Numbered from the stretch's first letter, positions 1 through 12,673 are shown. The stretch is DNA of 64,000 bases from Cylicocyclus nassatus (GCA_958299035.1 CATQJL010000223.1:81733322-81797321), one strand, 5' to 3'. The notes: a model not told the origin generated them from the letters alone. Translations and numbers: made by a program.

Positions 1-112
1 CCTTTTCCTTTCTTCCTTTCATCCAGTCGTTCACTAATTCGTGCATTTCATCCATCTATTCATTCACTCATTTATTCATTCATTCTCATTCATTCATTCA
101 TCCATTCTATTT
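1..112. repeat. ATTC/CATT tetranucleotide microsatellite
   Basis: The first about 110 bases are pyrimidine-rich and consist of imperfect ATTC/CATT tetramers. It is simple-sequence DNA with no reading frame of interest and probably runs on to the left of the window. Confidence 0.85.
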
Positions 113-3100
113 AAAATCAATTTATTGATTTTCTATATTTTTGTTGGTTGATTACCAGCATTTGCAGCATGCGTTTGATAGCAAATGATCAAAAATATCT
201 TTTAACTACTTTTTGATCACGGCTTTCGCATTTTATAATTTAATATATGTAGCTTAAAATATTTTCTATGGTTGACAATTTTTATCGACCATCAGATTCC
301 CTTAAAAAACTACCTACCGCTTCTGATGGCATCATTTCCAATTTAGGTCTTTCATTCTTTCTTAAAAGAGAAATGATCGCTAAAAATATCTGCTTTGCCG
401 TACGCGGACCTTATATTGCCGAAGCCCCAATTATCACATTACACAAAATACAGCATAAAAAAGCTTACATCAGTCATTCAGGACCTCTAGACACCAAAAT
501 AAGCATATGTATCATAGCTTTTTTATTTTTTATTTTTCCATTTTTCGTCAAAATTCTCGCCATTGTAGTTCTACCCGTGCTGCATGCATATGCGCCAAAT
601 ACAATTTTCCATTGACGCAAACTTTAAGCAAGAACTATTGGTTTATCCTAAACAACATTATTCCCTTCATACAATGCGACATCACCTTCAATATGAATCA
701 AGTACAATAATCTTTCCCATACACATTCATCGTAAATGCGTTTACTCAAGTTTTTTTGGATGACATTTGACGAACTGAAAAAGTTGCGAACTTTCTCCCG
801 TTTCTTTCCTTTCTACGTAATCTCACATTTTTATGTTTTAACATTATTCTGTGTTCACCTAGCTTTTCTATAATGTGGGGAAAAACATCTTGCCAATGTA
901 CATTTATAGCATAGAAGTTTCGAAAGTTCTAGCGTTGAATTTGAGTATGGTACGCTTAAGTATCAAGGCTCAATGTGTGCAGTTGCACTATCATTGCTCG
1001 TGTAGGACAAAGAGTATGATTTTGAAACTTTGAATATACCGTGATTCTTGATAAACTACATATTGGTTGAACACATAACAAAATTTGCATTTTGCTAGAA
1101 AAATCTAAAAGAAGTGAATTTTGATACATAAATGTTGGAATCTACGAACTTCCAAAATGAAGCAATCAAGTGAAAATCAGAGCTGGCACGAGATGAGATA
1201 CTAAACCTTTGGAATGGATTTATTTTACGAGTTACGGGCTCTTTATGACCCCATCGATGAAGCAAAAAAGATTAACGACACCCGTTTATCTTGTAATTGG
1301 TAGAATTTGCATCATATGATCTTTTCTCTATTTTCTTTGCAGTAGAAATTTACGAATGAGAGCAAGAACAATCGTAGAATTAACAGGATTTATGTGGCCG
1401 CCGAGGCCGAGATATAGCTGATTACATGGAAAAAATCAATAAGAAACCTTTCCTGTACATGATTTCTAAATTACAAGTGCATGTTTTTCTTGCTCCAGTC
1501 ATTGCTAGGAAATAGAAAAATGTTAGAAAGGCCCACAAGTTTTTTAGAGGCTCAAATCTGCAAAACTTGTCAGGCAATGAAAACCTACGGACGATTCATT
1601 TTTGTAAAATTTGTAAAAAAAAAATTTTGGAGCATTTGCAGATATAAACAATTATTTGTTTTTTACAACCGATGATTGATCTTCGAAAACTCACCCTCCT
1701 CCCCTCGCTCCTCCCTACTAGTGTGCTTGCTGATATGTGTGTGTACCAACGAGTCACTTGTAACCACCTAACATGTGAGTCTGCACACTATGTGCGGCAA
1801 ATGACGACGGCCTCACCAGTAACCCTTCAACAAAATGTTTTCCAGCGTAAATAACTGTAGAAAAGTGTACTACTAACTGATACATATTTAGTCAAACAAA
1901 AAGAGAGAAGGAAACAAGGGAAATCACTGAAGATGAGTAGATTCTCAATTGTCGTCAAATAGCGCGCATGGTGTGCAGTACACATATTAAGTCACGAATG
2001 TCTCCGACGATATATGTAAAATTAGAACAAAAATCATCTAGTTTTTTTTTGAAAACGAATTCCGCATGAGTTTATCGCAGCCAAGCCTTCGTCAGAATTG
2101 CCTCTGCAAAATTTTATGGATGGCTGCAGGTGATGTATGCTAACGTTTACGACGAAGACCTACCATCATCGGACGAGTTTTCACATAAATCGTTAATCTT
2201 ATAAATCACTCTGAAAAATGACTTTAGGCTTAGCCTTGATTGCAAGTGCATTCTACATCAAAAAAAATTTCCCGACTTTTTGATATTTTTAATAAGTAAA
2301 ATCTCTCAAACCTCCCGACATGCTCTTTGTTCGAAGCTTTTTCACTAGATTTGTTGCACCCTTCGTCAAAATTTTCCAGTGTTCGTTTCTAGTACTTTTT
2401 GAAGGAAGAAAAAAGGATGATAAAAAAAAATTTTACGCACGTTCACAGCTGTTGAACGAACTCGAACAAAAATGTCATTCAAAAAATTCCAACAGATTTT
2501 TCTTACATTCAATGTCTCCACAATCTCTATCGAGTTCTCAAAATCCTCAACTCCTTGAATTGCACAAAACTTTAGAATTGTGCTTTAAAACTTGCAAAAA
2601 TAATGTTTTGGTTGACACAGCTGCAGGATTGGCAGTGTCAGGACGATCAGCCAATGGCACCTTGGATGGGCGGAGACATTACGCCAACGAACCAATCGCA
2701 GCCAGAATCAGCCAATCAGAAATGCCGCTTAGTTCTACTTTAGTTAAGGTCCTCTTTCTATTTCACGTTATCGGAACAAAAATATGAATATTATTTATCA
2801 TATCTAGATGAATGTTTCGAAGGGACGGAACTATCTCAACAGCCACGAAAAAAACTAAGGCTTTATGAATTTTTTTTGAATAGAAGAAATTTTTCTCTTA
2901 GTCATTTTTAGTATTTTTTTTAGTCAGTCATTTTTCTCTCTTAACAAAGTAGTTTGCGCAACATATTCTGCAACCTCCTAGAAATAAAAGATAAACAACT
3001 CAGCAAAAGCATCATTTTCATGTAGCCTTATTCACCTCTGAAACTCGTCTCATGCAAATCATCTCTTTGACACATAAGTAGAAAATATTTATTCAAGCGC

Positions 3101-3550
3101 TACTTTTTCCTTAAACAGCATAAAAGCTTGAATCTACTCATGCCTAAACAAAGTCACTGAACCGTACTAGTCGCTGTTGCGCAACAAATGACGTCATTTC
3201 TGATAACGACTTTTATAGCTACGTATAATCAAACACGAATGCGAAATCAAATTAGAAATCTCAAATCAGCTAAATTTCTTGGCAAGCTTATAATAACGGC
3301 ATGATTTGTTAACCGATTAGTTAATTAACTGTGAGGGCATAAAAGAAAAGAAAACCATGTGTTTTGAATAGATATACTAAACTATCCTGAAAATCGTAAA
3401 TTGTAGATTATCCTAATATGACTTGTTAGTTGTCAATAAGAATTATGCAGTTTTTTTTTCTCCTCAAATATTATGAATATATTATAACGAAGTTTGTGAA
3501 TTCAGCCATACTATATACCCCTTTAAACGTGTGAATATGACTATAATATC
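113..3550. other. No recognisable gene; AT-rich intergenic or intronic DNA
   Basis: I read both strands here and found no chain of exons with matching phases and no family resemblance. The longest frame (2320-2787, plus) has skewed, low-information composition. Inside it, three CCAAT boxes lie within about 60 bases (near 2651, 2693 and 2709), which may be a promoter fragment, but no gene start follows closely. Confidence 0.5.
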
Positions 3551-3734
3551 AGACTAGAGAGTTCAGACATTTCCAGCAGAAAAAGCCCTTTTGCACACTA
3601 CAGTATGCTACCGTAACACCTAGTGACATGTAGAAGGCGAGGTGACTCAATTATCAAGGGGCGGCGCCTGAATAAGGAAGTGTACGCCGTAGTGTCAGCA
3701 TTGCCTTTCAAAAATCAAGCTACACTAGGATAGG

Positions 3735-4400
3735 GATATAGTATGTCTGTGCAAAAGGGTCCGCATCCTTTTCAACATTGAGTTCTCATGCCGTACTATT
3801 GCGTTTAGAATAAATCTATCATTGTCTGGAACATTTACCACCTTGCTTTCCTTCAAGAATTATTTTGCTACATGAATGCATACGATATATGTGCAAAAAT
3901 GTCCACATCTTTCTAAAGCTCAAAATTTTCAAAACTCAAATGTGACTATTGCTTCGGATAAATGCATCCTTGTTCAGATCATTCATCATCCTGCTTCCAA
4001 TCGAGAATAATACTTTCATAAATAAGCATGCGTTATATATGTGCAAAATAGTCCCCATCCCTTCTTATAACAACTTTTCATAAATTTTCGCAAATGATTT
4101 GCTACATTTGAATGAGCCTATCCTCATTTCATCACGATAAGATACTGGTATAGGACAAATTACGGTACATATGTGCAAAAAGGTCCACAACCTTTCTCAT
4201 GTCATCTTTATTTCTCATAGCTGATTTTTTATATTTGGATGGAACTATCCTCATTCTTACATGAATTGTCGTTTGACTTTCATAAAAACGTCTATCCGTA
4301 TGTTAGCATACGGTATGTGCAAAAGGGTCCGCGATGTTCCCCATGTCATTTTTTACGAATTTCTCAACTAATTATCCACATAAGCTTATTCTTCAAGCTG
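3735..4400. repeat. Diverged tandem array, about 140-bp period, five units
   Basis: The core TGTGCAAAANNGTCC recurs near 3751, 3889, 4038, 4169 and 4313, giving spacings of about 131-149 bp. Each unit also carries a related tail with TCATTTC/CTTTC-rich sequence, so these are degenerate full units and not isolated motifs. An inverted version of the core, CCCTTTTGCACA, lies near 3588, so the array may belong to a foldback element. The 103-codon frame at 4239-4550 is a by-product of the repeat. Confidence 0.7.
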
Positions 4401-4612
4401 TTATTCGCTTCTGGACCCTCAACCCAGTCATCTCATCTTTACGCAACCTTTCTCAGTTTTTTCCACTTCGAACTACGTATCGTCTCATGTAACATTTTAG
4501 CAAGAAGTAAATGGAAAATTTTTAGAACTCACATCCGCTTTCGATACTGAGCTGTTCGAGTTGGTGTTCAGGCAGTTGTGAACTGGCTTGACCCATGTTT
4601 GTAGAGCGATAA

Positions 4613-4771
4613 TTGAATAAGCTGTGGTGGCTGTGGAGCAGCAGAGCGCAGAAACAATACAAAAGGGACACAACACCCGGCGAATCGACGCTCGTAAGGC
4701 GCGTTATCAGCGGTAGTGATATGCCGCGACCATGTCATCCACTTTGCGCCGAGAAAAGGGATTTCATGGAG
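4613..4771 (+). CDS. Possible internal or first exon, unknown protein
   Basis: A plus-strand frame ends in ATGGAG followed by a good donor, GTAAGA at 4772. The segment around 4650-4771 has balanced amino-acid composition (RDTTPGESTLVRRVISGSDM, then PRPCHPLCAEK). It ends in phase 0, which fits an exon beginning at 5810 if the AAG before it is used as acceptor, so it may belong to the membrane-protein gene at 5810-6759. The acceptor of this exon is undecided (GAGCAG near 4642 or GCGCAG near 4651) and I see no certain start codon. Function is unknown. Confidence 0.35.
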
Positions 4772-5078
4772 GTAAGAGCCGATTTTGAGCAGATTTTCCC
4801 GACCACTTTGTGAAATTAATGGATTAGCAGATACAACTGAGGAGATCAGTGCTTTGCCTTAAATCACAAACTCAGAAACACACTAGTGGCGGGCCGAAGA
4901 AGTTTGTTTGCGGAGGGGGGAGGGAGAGGGGATAAAAATTATTTTCACATTTCCAAATCATTTGTGGGATGCTTTCCATTTCAGAAGCTCACAGAAAAAC
5001 ATTTCTTACAATGTTGATCTGAATTTTTAGAAAACTCCAAAATCATTCAAATTACTCACAAGTGAGAACATCATGTAA

Positions 5079-5252
5079 CCTTTGATTCAACTGGTTTGGC
5101 GGCTGAAAGGCGGGGCTTTGTGATCTATTCAAGGCCGCTGTGCCCGCGACGCAATCTGCGTCTTTCCCGCGCACGTGCTCTGTGAACATTACCTAGCCTT
5201 AATTAGGTCACGAAACCCCGCCTTCCAGCCGCCAAGCCAGTTGAATCAAAGG
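5079..5252. mobile_element. Small foldback MITE, GC-rich, about 45-bp inverted ends
   Basis: The left end CCTTTGATTCAACTGGTTTG is matched in reverse complement by CAAGCCAGTTGAATCAAAGG at the right end. Pairing continues inward through a GCGGCTG-AAGGCGGGG block on each side. The centre is GC-rich and has no coding potential. Size and structure fit a non-autonomous terminal-inverted-repeat element or a foldback; the superfamily is not clear. Confidence 0.75.
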
Positions 5253-5809
5253 GGTAAATAACCTCCCTCCATCCCCCCCTCAGTCCGCCATTGGTCACTG
5301 ATTGAAAAGTTTCGATTAAGTCATTACCCAGGCCGCAAATCATATGATCCACTGATGGCAGGGAAGTTACACTCCAAACCTTTGCCCCTATCGTACTCAA
5401 GGACGCTGATTGGTCCGCTTGAAAAGGTTACGATAGTGGGCAAGAGCTCAAAAACAAATTTTCCAGCCGAATATGAAACATATGAGCTGCGGCTTCTGTG
5501 ATCGTAATAATTGAAAATCCAAAATCAAATTCCTTATGGAAAACCCATATTCAATACTTTTTCTGGACATTCTTTCAAGAAATTGTAGAGTTCATTTTAC
5601 GGCATTTCACCGCGGTTCTTACAGACCAAACTACATTACTGCTTTTTGCAACTTGCTAATTTACATTCTGCTCTAGCGCTTTCGTGCTTGCTTAGCATTC
5701 ATTAGCCACAGTAAAAAGTCAACTAGAGAAAGTTTTGCTGGATTCGAAGAAAAGCAGAAGTTAGGAAGGGTCATACCGTGGTGGCTCTAATTTCAATCCC
5801 TTGTCAAAG

Positions 5810-6759
5810 TTAAATTTTCCTAATGCGTTAGATTCATATTCGGTTACACTTCATCTTCTTTTTCTGGTAGCTATAGCCGTAAAAGGACCAAATTCATATA
5901 AGTTTCTTTTGCACCTCTGCGGTGGCTATTCTAACTTTGCGAAGGGTGCATGTTTATATTGTGAATGTTCTGAAGCAAGCATGAGAGGCAAAGAGTACTT
6001 TTTTGTTAGATAGAGCAAAAGTATCTCTCATTGTGCCTTGATGTAACTGCTAGTAACTGGCCAAGCAAAGCTACGGTAGCGCACGGTATATGTGATCGTT
6101 GTAGTATTTTGCAGAGCTGAGAAGGGGAAAGAAAACGGTAGAATTTTCAACCAAAAAATCTGAAAATTTGCCACCAAGATTTCAAGATGTGAGCACTTGA
6201 ACTCAAATTTTTTTTCCAAATTTGTAACCCTAAAACGTCCGCTTCCTTTCTTTCTAATAAAAACTTGTATATAATCAAATTGGAAACTTTGTACAATCTA
6301 AAATATTGTTGACAACATTTCAATCGCTTCACAACGGCGTTATTTAATCAGAACAAGCAGAAACCAGGAGGAATGGACATTGCCAATAGGCGCTGCCTTC
6401 GTGGACAACTGGTCCTATGTCACACGTCATTGCATGCCATCTGAGGACCAGCAGTCCGCGAAGACGGTACCCATCGGCAGTGTTCATTTCTCTGCCCCAA
6501 AAATCTGCAAAATAAAGATTTTCAATGCATATTCATTCAGGTCAACCCGCCGCGTGTTGAGAAAGACTTCTACCGTAACTATGATCCAATGGTTGGTATT
6601 GGTACCGCTGTCGCATTAATACTATTCTTCTTCACCATCACTGTCAAATCATGTGTTCGTCATCTCGTACGAAAATGGCGTATGCATCAATTTTACAAAA
6701 ATACACCGTCTTGTGAAACGCAAGGAGATGATGTGCAACCGATTGTCGAAACAGCTTGA
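5810..6759 (+). CDS. Single-pass membrane protein of unknown function (3' exons)
   Basis: Three exons join in phase: about 5810-5994, 6352-6466 and 6541-6759 (stop TGA 6757-6759). The first carries a hydrophobic stretch (VTLHLLFLVAIAVKG) that could be a signal peptide or signal anchor, then a cysteine-rich segment (HLCGGY...ACLYCECSEAS). The second continues a probably extracellular part (TLPIGAAFVDNWSYVTRHC). The last has a clear transmembrane helix (GIGTAVALILFFFTITV) followed by a basic stop-transfer and a short cytoplasmic tail ending VQPIVETA. The topology suggests a small type I or surface protein with a Cys-rich ectodomain. Acceptors are TTTAATCAG before 6352 and ATTCATTCAG before 6541; the donor GTACTT after 5994 is weak. 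The 5' end is not settled: the first exon may start at 5810 or 5832, and the exon at 4613-4771 may lie upstream. I do not recognise the family. The gene converges on SLC30A9, whose stop is 674 bp away on the other strand. Confidence 0.6.
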
Positions 6760-7432
6760 GAGTGGCAAGGTACCCCTTTTTCACATACTTGATTTTTTTG
6801 TCATATAACGTCATAGCAGCGATAATAGTTCAAGTGAGGGAGCTCCGCCCTTTGTGGCAGGCTCCGCCCACTCGACCAAGACTGCCCAAAACTACACAGG
6901 TTCTCAACATACAAATCCTTGGGAAACGGACGGAGCTTCCCACTAAGAGTTGAGATTTCGTAACGGTAGCGGGTACACAGAAAAACAGAAATCTTTCAAA
7001 CATATTTACACCATTCATGATTCATTTCTCGATATTTTACAGATACACAGCTGTAAAGCATAAACTAGGTCTTTCTCTTTCTAAGAAAGCAGCACCTGGC
7101 AAATGATCAGCTATAAAATCCATACGCCTGAGCACACTCAATTAGAGGTTAAAAACCGTAACAATATGAAAATATATAAAATAAGCATTGCATTTTCTAT
7201 ACACCGGGTGAATCACATACATAGGTACAGGTCATATCATTGAATATGAGAACCTCTATGCATTAGAATCTATCTAGATCACAACCTAGACGAAAGCAAA
7301 CCCAAAAATTTTGTCTTAAATCAAGATAGACCACTTTTTAAATGAGAATTCTGCGCTTGCGACTATCAATTCTGTACAAAAAAGGAAATGAACTACTGCA
7401 TACATTCTGCGAAAGTCCACTCACGCGCAACT

Positions 7433-10400
7433 CTATAAGGCTTCCAAGTCTACATGCTGAATATCTGGATGTTTTCCGGTGATTTCAGTCTCGATCCGAT
7501 CGATTTCATCGCCAAGACGGTCTATAATCTTTTCACCATGCTTTTCCATAAAAGTCGCCAATTCACCTTCGTCTTTGATATCTTTTACTTCCTAAAACAA
7601 ATCAAAAAGTTCACTAGTTCCTATAACGTAATCCACCAAATTCACATACTTTCAGCAATGTCGACATCTGGACGTTATGGTGCAAATAGGCGCGGGTGAT
7701 TGCACGACCATCAAAATCCAATTCGGCTTTGAAACGTGACTGTTCAACGCCCAAAGCAGTCGCTTTCACATCGTGTACTGATCTGAATTCTCAATACAAT
7801 ACGGGATCACAGTCTTTTCTGAGTAAATGAGTTAACGTATTATTTGTCGTATTTTATGTTGTCGCTAGAACACAGAGTTATTTAGCGAACAGTCATGAAC
7901 GTCCAGAATCAAAATCTCTATCTTCCATTCACTTCCGCCAGAAAAATCTTAGAATTCCCATAAGTTGTTAGTAAACAATGTTTTAGTCCCTCTATATTGC
8001 GCTTACCCTACCAGTTATTCTGACGAAAATATCTCTAGTTCGGAACCGTTGTCAAGATGTTTATTCTATTTATTTTGTTTTGTAATACCCTCTGCTCGGA
8101 TAGGCTACGGGTAGGAAAGATAGATTATGCATGATATATTGCAATAAATATATGCGTGATACATTGCAATAAATATGCACAACATTACTTACCGTATCAC
8201 CGGATCATTGTTCAAACGACACACGATATCATCAGTAATCCGTTGTGGAAGACTCCTTCCGACAAGATGGGCGGCGTTTGTGCGGATAATGAAGGAAGCA
8301 ACAGTACCTAAGTTAGCAGATACTGAGTGCATAAAAGGGAACGACAAATGCAAACTGACTAAAAAATGGTGATATAATGCCAAAGTACCTAGTAAACATC
8401 CTATAAGTATCGATCCAATTGAGTCGGGTATGGGTGAGTCAAGCAACGAGGACAATGATACAGCACATAAAGCTATTGCCACCTGAATGATGTCTTGACA
8501 GTGGTCGTATTCAACAACGAACCCAGTGGCTAGGCTTAACCCGCTAGATCGGCATTCACAAAGCTTTGAGTTCAGTAACCCGAAAGGTTAAGTCTACCCT
8601 CTGGGTTCCGGAGCACAAAAAACGCCCTCGACCGGTAATCTAAAACAAACCCAATTGGTTCGCGAACCCAGCAGGTTTGACATACGACCACATATAAATT
8701 TTCAGGTTAGTGATAAATTTAAAAAATCCTAATTCTAGAAAATACCAAAAACACAGATAATTAGCATCGCTGCAAACGAAGCTCCTACTTACTGCACTTG
8801 AATTTGGGAAGAAACCATGATCAATCACTCACTCCAGAGACAGCTGCTGTGTCTTCCAGCAAGACCACATTGAGAGATGGATCAGCTGAGGTACGAACTG
8901 AAACAGGTAGAAAATAACGAACAACACCGAATTATCATGCAAGGAGAATATGAACAAAACAGACCATAATTAATAATACTGATACCAGCTCGTTTTGATT
9001 TTGAAATCACTTCTCTATAAGCATTAAATGCCGATGTGCCTTGGAAACAAAACGACAGAAATAAAGCGTAGTAAGCCTAAAAAAGTATATTCCATTCCAT
9101 ACAACACTGAGCAGCCTCAGGCATACATAGTTTAGCGGTTCCAGCTCCGCTGGATGTAGTAGTCCAGAAATCCCATGATAAATGGATAGACCGCAACCAA
9201 AGGCCATTATACCGCACCCAGAGATCAGTGAAGTAACATACCGCATATTCCCTGTAATTTCACTTGAGCAATATAATGAGAAATCAACAGACCAAGTTTA
9301 AAAAAAACTGAACGCAAACTAGCTCACCATAACCGTATGGAAACTTGAGATCTGGATTTCTAGCTGAATAGCGAATACCCATCAGAAGAATCAGTTGGCT
9401 GCACGTGTCCATAGTGCTGTGGATTGCTTCGGCAAACAAGGACTTTGAACCAGTCATATATGCAGCAGCATACTACAAATTCAGAACCTGTATGACACAA
9501 AGAATAACAATGAAAACAAGGTATACCAAACCTTGCAAGCAGCATCACAGCAATTCAGCGCGAATGCGATGGCAACAACTCTATCCGCACCTTTGCTAGC
9601 AGATGTTTTTTCAACCTAGAAGAATAATCCGTCCAGTTTACCATGTCAGGCTACTCAAACGATTGATAAGAATATGGGAAAATTCCTGAGGAGAAGCTGG
9701 GCGCTCTAACATCGAGGTAATTTTTGAGTGGGCCTGCATAAACACTTGGAATGTTCACAGAGCAAAGTAATAAATTCACATTTTTTGTGAGAACTTGACA
9801 TAGCGACTTGAAGATGATTCAAAGGTTCAGATCTTTGAAAACCTCTAGGGACACGCACCGACATTACCCATCTAAGAAGCTATCGGATGCGTGCCAGCCT
9901 TTGCGATAGTTGTTAACCGGTAAGCAAATCTTTGTCAATTCTCTCAGATCACCCTGGTACCTATTGATCATCCCCGGAGGGTAGAGGATTGGCGGACCAG
10001 GGGACGGGGATCAAACCTTGGCCAAACCAAGTTATAGTCGCATCATAGCATTGTGCCATTCATTCGCCAGCCTCGGATAAAGGATAGGGATTCCATAGTA
10101 ACCCCCCAAAAAGATCTAACAATGCCAAATGCCTCAGGTAGGGCTAGCACATACAATGAAGAAAATTCCTCGCTATAAAGAACAAACATGGGTAGCTGCA
10201 GCGTTAAAGAGCATTGCGATTCTATATCGTAGTTTCTAATACTGTCACATAAGCAAGTGAAGCACAGATTACATGTTTCGTCTCCTCAAGAAAAAGAGAA
10301 AGTGAATACCAAAGCCAAGCACAACATTGTTTTGAAACTAGTTAACATACCCTCATTCTCATGCGCATTCGTTCAGCATCAGTCAATTCATTCGTCATAG

Positions 10401-11974
10401 AAATAAGAGGCCTTCGATGAGATTCCAAGGCTTCAGTGCTACCATGCACCTGAAATTTGCGAAATAATAACATAGATAAGCAAAGTTTCAGAGAGGTAGC
10501 TGGCCAAAAGATTACGCTTACCTCAAGCGCTTTGTGATACACGTCAGTCAAAGCATACAGATTGGTTGCTTCAGTTGAGATCAGGGATTTCGATTTAGTC
10601 CTCACAGGTCGTGGGTGGCTAGGTAGGTCCTTCAAATGCTCTTCCCTGGAAATGCACTATAGTTCTCACTACTAGCCACTGATAAAGACATACAAAGCTT
10701 AACAAACTACCGCAGTCCAAATTCGGCCATAGCGCGTAGCTGATCAATCTTGTCATTCTCGTAAGACCGAGTTTTTCTGGATGGTCGCGCCACCTGGAAG
10801 GGGAATTGGGTCTTTCGAGAGAAACACAGCTCGACATTCTTAATGATTTTGAATGGCACAAATGAGAACCAACAGCAATTTTGATACAAACCACGTCAGA
10901 ATAAATACTGACCTTATTGTGATGTTAATGTTCTCGCTTCGACAAGTTTAAGAATCATTTCAAAAAGTCAACCACCTTCGACTACATGAAGGGCTTGTAA
11001 ACAAAGTCGCAAGCAGGTGATAAGAGCTGATAAGTGCCGAAAAGTTAATTTTTGAGAAAAAAATTTGTGCACTTGTCCGTACTGAACTAGAAGATTTACA
11101 GTTTGACAGAACCTAAGCATTTATGTACCTCCAAATTTCTTAGGTTATAATCCAAGAGATGGATGAGTTTACATGTAAAGTAGATAGAAGAAACACAAAT
11201 GAGGAATGCTCATACCCTGAACAATCGTTTCATCTGTACTTCCGACTTTCCATCCTTTCCACCGGCTTCATTTCTCAAATTACTTGAATGAAAAGATGAA
11301 CAGGTTGCAAGAATGCGACCAAGCGAGACAGTCTGGCGTCTCCATGCTGAAAAAAAAAATACTGTTCGATAAACGTTAAAAAAACTCCAAATGGGGCTGA
11401 GAGAAAAGAGTAATCAAGTCATTACCAAGAGTTCAAACAACTATTGGATATTTGTTGAGGACAAACTACAGTTTGATAAATTTACAGATCAACATATAGA
11501 TCGTAATACCCACTTGAACCGTCCTAATAAGCTAACTGTAGAGAAAAACCTATTTGGAGATTAAAGTAAAATATAAGCACATCCAGAGAATTGTCTGAAT
11601 GAGCAGAAAATTTCTCAATTTGTATTCTGTGCGATAGAAATGAGATAGAAATTCTATCATTTGTCCGTTTTCCTTTCTAGATCAACCAAAAGCCAACATC
11701 AAGTAAGCAGAGTTACATAGGTAATTGAACGGTAAATGGTACTTGGACATTGTTAGAACAAAGTCCTATTAATACTCATAAAATATACTCAAGATTTGTA
11801 CTTCTACAGATGGAGTCAGAGATTAGAAATCAAAATTATCAAAAAATATGGAGAATGCTTGTCATCGAAAAGTAAAAGATAAAACCTTTTTAAACAAAAA
11901 GAGAAGGTCAACTTACTGCGTCCAGCGCTATGATAGAGCAATGACGTGGGAATGTGAAAAACCAAGGACGACAT
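7433..11974 (-). CDS. SLC30A9: Mitochondrial zinc transporter SLC30A9 (ZnT9), complete
   Basis: Cation diffusion facilitator exporting Zn2+ from mitochondria; the C. elegans orthologue is slc-30A9. Fourteen minus-strand exons read in phase: 11974-11917, 11346-11216, 10793-10711, 10645-10522, 10449-10351, 9615-9532, 9472-9328, 9251-9127, 9076-8965, 8897-8833, 8482-8389, 8307-8193, 7782-7650 and 7591-7433 (1527 nt, 508 aa plus stop). Residues 1-63 are rich in Arg and Ser without acidic residues near the start (MSSLVFHIPTS, WRRQTVSLGR), as in a mitochondrial presequence. The membrane domain begins near residue 175. TM2 keeps the HxxxD zinc site (AEAIHSTMDT, H211/D215), TM5 has the SLC30A9-type LLEDTAA (E335/D336), and the loop PYGYGNMRY is typical. 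The C-terminal domain ends in HGEKIIDRLG and PDIQHVDLEAL, matching the human protein closely. Human ZnT9 is 568 aa, so only the N-terminal part is shorter. The donor after exon 9 is GTCTGT, unusual for the gene. The start is the first ATG in phase with the presequence. Introns hold a SINE-like copy (near 9900-10090) and short duplications. Confidence 0.93.
8125..8192. repeat. Short direct duplication in an SLC30A9 intron
   Basis: The string ATTGCAATAAATAT occurs twice (near 8139 and 8164), preceded by related GATATATT/GATACATT sequence. It lies just outside the exon that starts at 8193 and looks like a local slippage or duplication event. Confidence 0.6.
9900..10090 (-). mobile_element. Possible tRNA-derived SINE remnant in SLC30A9 intron
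   Basis: On the minus strand GGTTTGATCCC (10017-10007) is close to the RNA polymerase III B box GGTTCGANTCC. It is followed by GC-rich CCGTCCCCTGGTCCGCC and preceded by about 60 bases that could hold a weak A box. The GC-rich block stands out from the AT-rich intron around it. No cloverleaf can be drawn, so it is not a functional tRNA gene. A SINE copy is an inference; a repeat search would settle it. Confidence 0.35.
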
Positions 11975-12600
11975 GTTGACTTCGCGTTTACTGAGCTTTG
12001 CAAGCTCACATTAACGACCAGTGAGACAAAGCGATGTATGCTCGGCTTCCTTTCAAGACGGTCCAGAGAGAACGTAAATTTCTTGTCAGAAAATCCTCCC
12101 GAGGGATACCACAGCAGACTCCACGGCCTTATAGGACGCGTGGTATTGGCGCTAGAGCATGCATGTTGTACCCTGTCACGGGCGGTGCGCGCAAAACGAA
12201 GCCGAATTTGGACTGCTCAAAATCGGGGTAATTTTTGCTGGCTTAAGTTTTTGGAGCTAGAACTGGTGCAGAAAGCTGTCAAAACAAAAGAGACAAGGTT
12301 AAGCTCATTTTTTTTACTAGATTCTGATTGTTGGTTAAAAAGCGTCCCGAGAAAGATCTGCGCATATTTTTTCTTTGAAATCGCTTGTCTTAAAAGCGTT
12401 GGCGAGCCTTTAAAGGCAGTGGGTCGACAAAATCCAACAACTCGCGATTTTAACGCGGTAGATTCCTTGTCGACCAACTATGAAAACAGTGCAATCCCGG
12501 TTGTACAGCATGCCTTCCCTGCCGGGAAAATCGCTCTCAAACTTACACGAGCGGGCCAATCTTACACGCATCTGGACGAATTGGCAATTTCTTTCTCACC
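11975..12600. other. Upstream region of SLC30A9; no gene recognised
   Basis: This GC-richer stretch lies just 5' of the SLC30A9 start codon and probably contains its promoter and 5' leader. A 222-codon plus-strand frame (11954-12622) begins at GTG, has no recognisable domain, and runs antisense across SLC30A9 exon 1. I treat it as chance. The short palindrome GGTCGACAA...TTGTCGACC lies at about 12422-12475. Confidence 0.45.
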
Positions 12601-12673
12601 ATTGCAGGCTGCCCGCGGGTAGGGGACTATATGTTCCCGAAAAAGGGCGGTCCCCGCGGTCATTTGCGACAAA

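Noticed and set aside
2320..2787. 155-codon plus-strand frame
   Set aside because: Lys/Ser-rich, low-complexity composition, no exon borders with matching partners and no family resemblance.
11954..12622. 222-codon plus-strand open frame upstream of SLC30A9
   Set aside because: It begins at GTG, has no start context, domain or splice signals, and overlaps SLC30A9 exon 1 antisense. A chance frame in GC-richer DNA is more likely.
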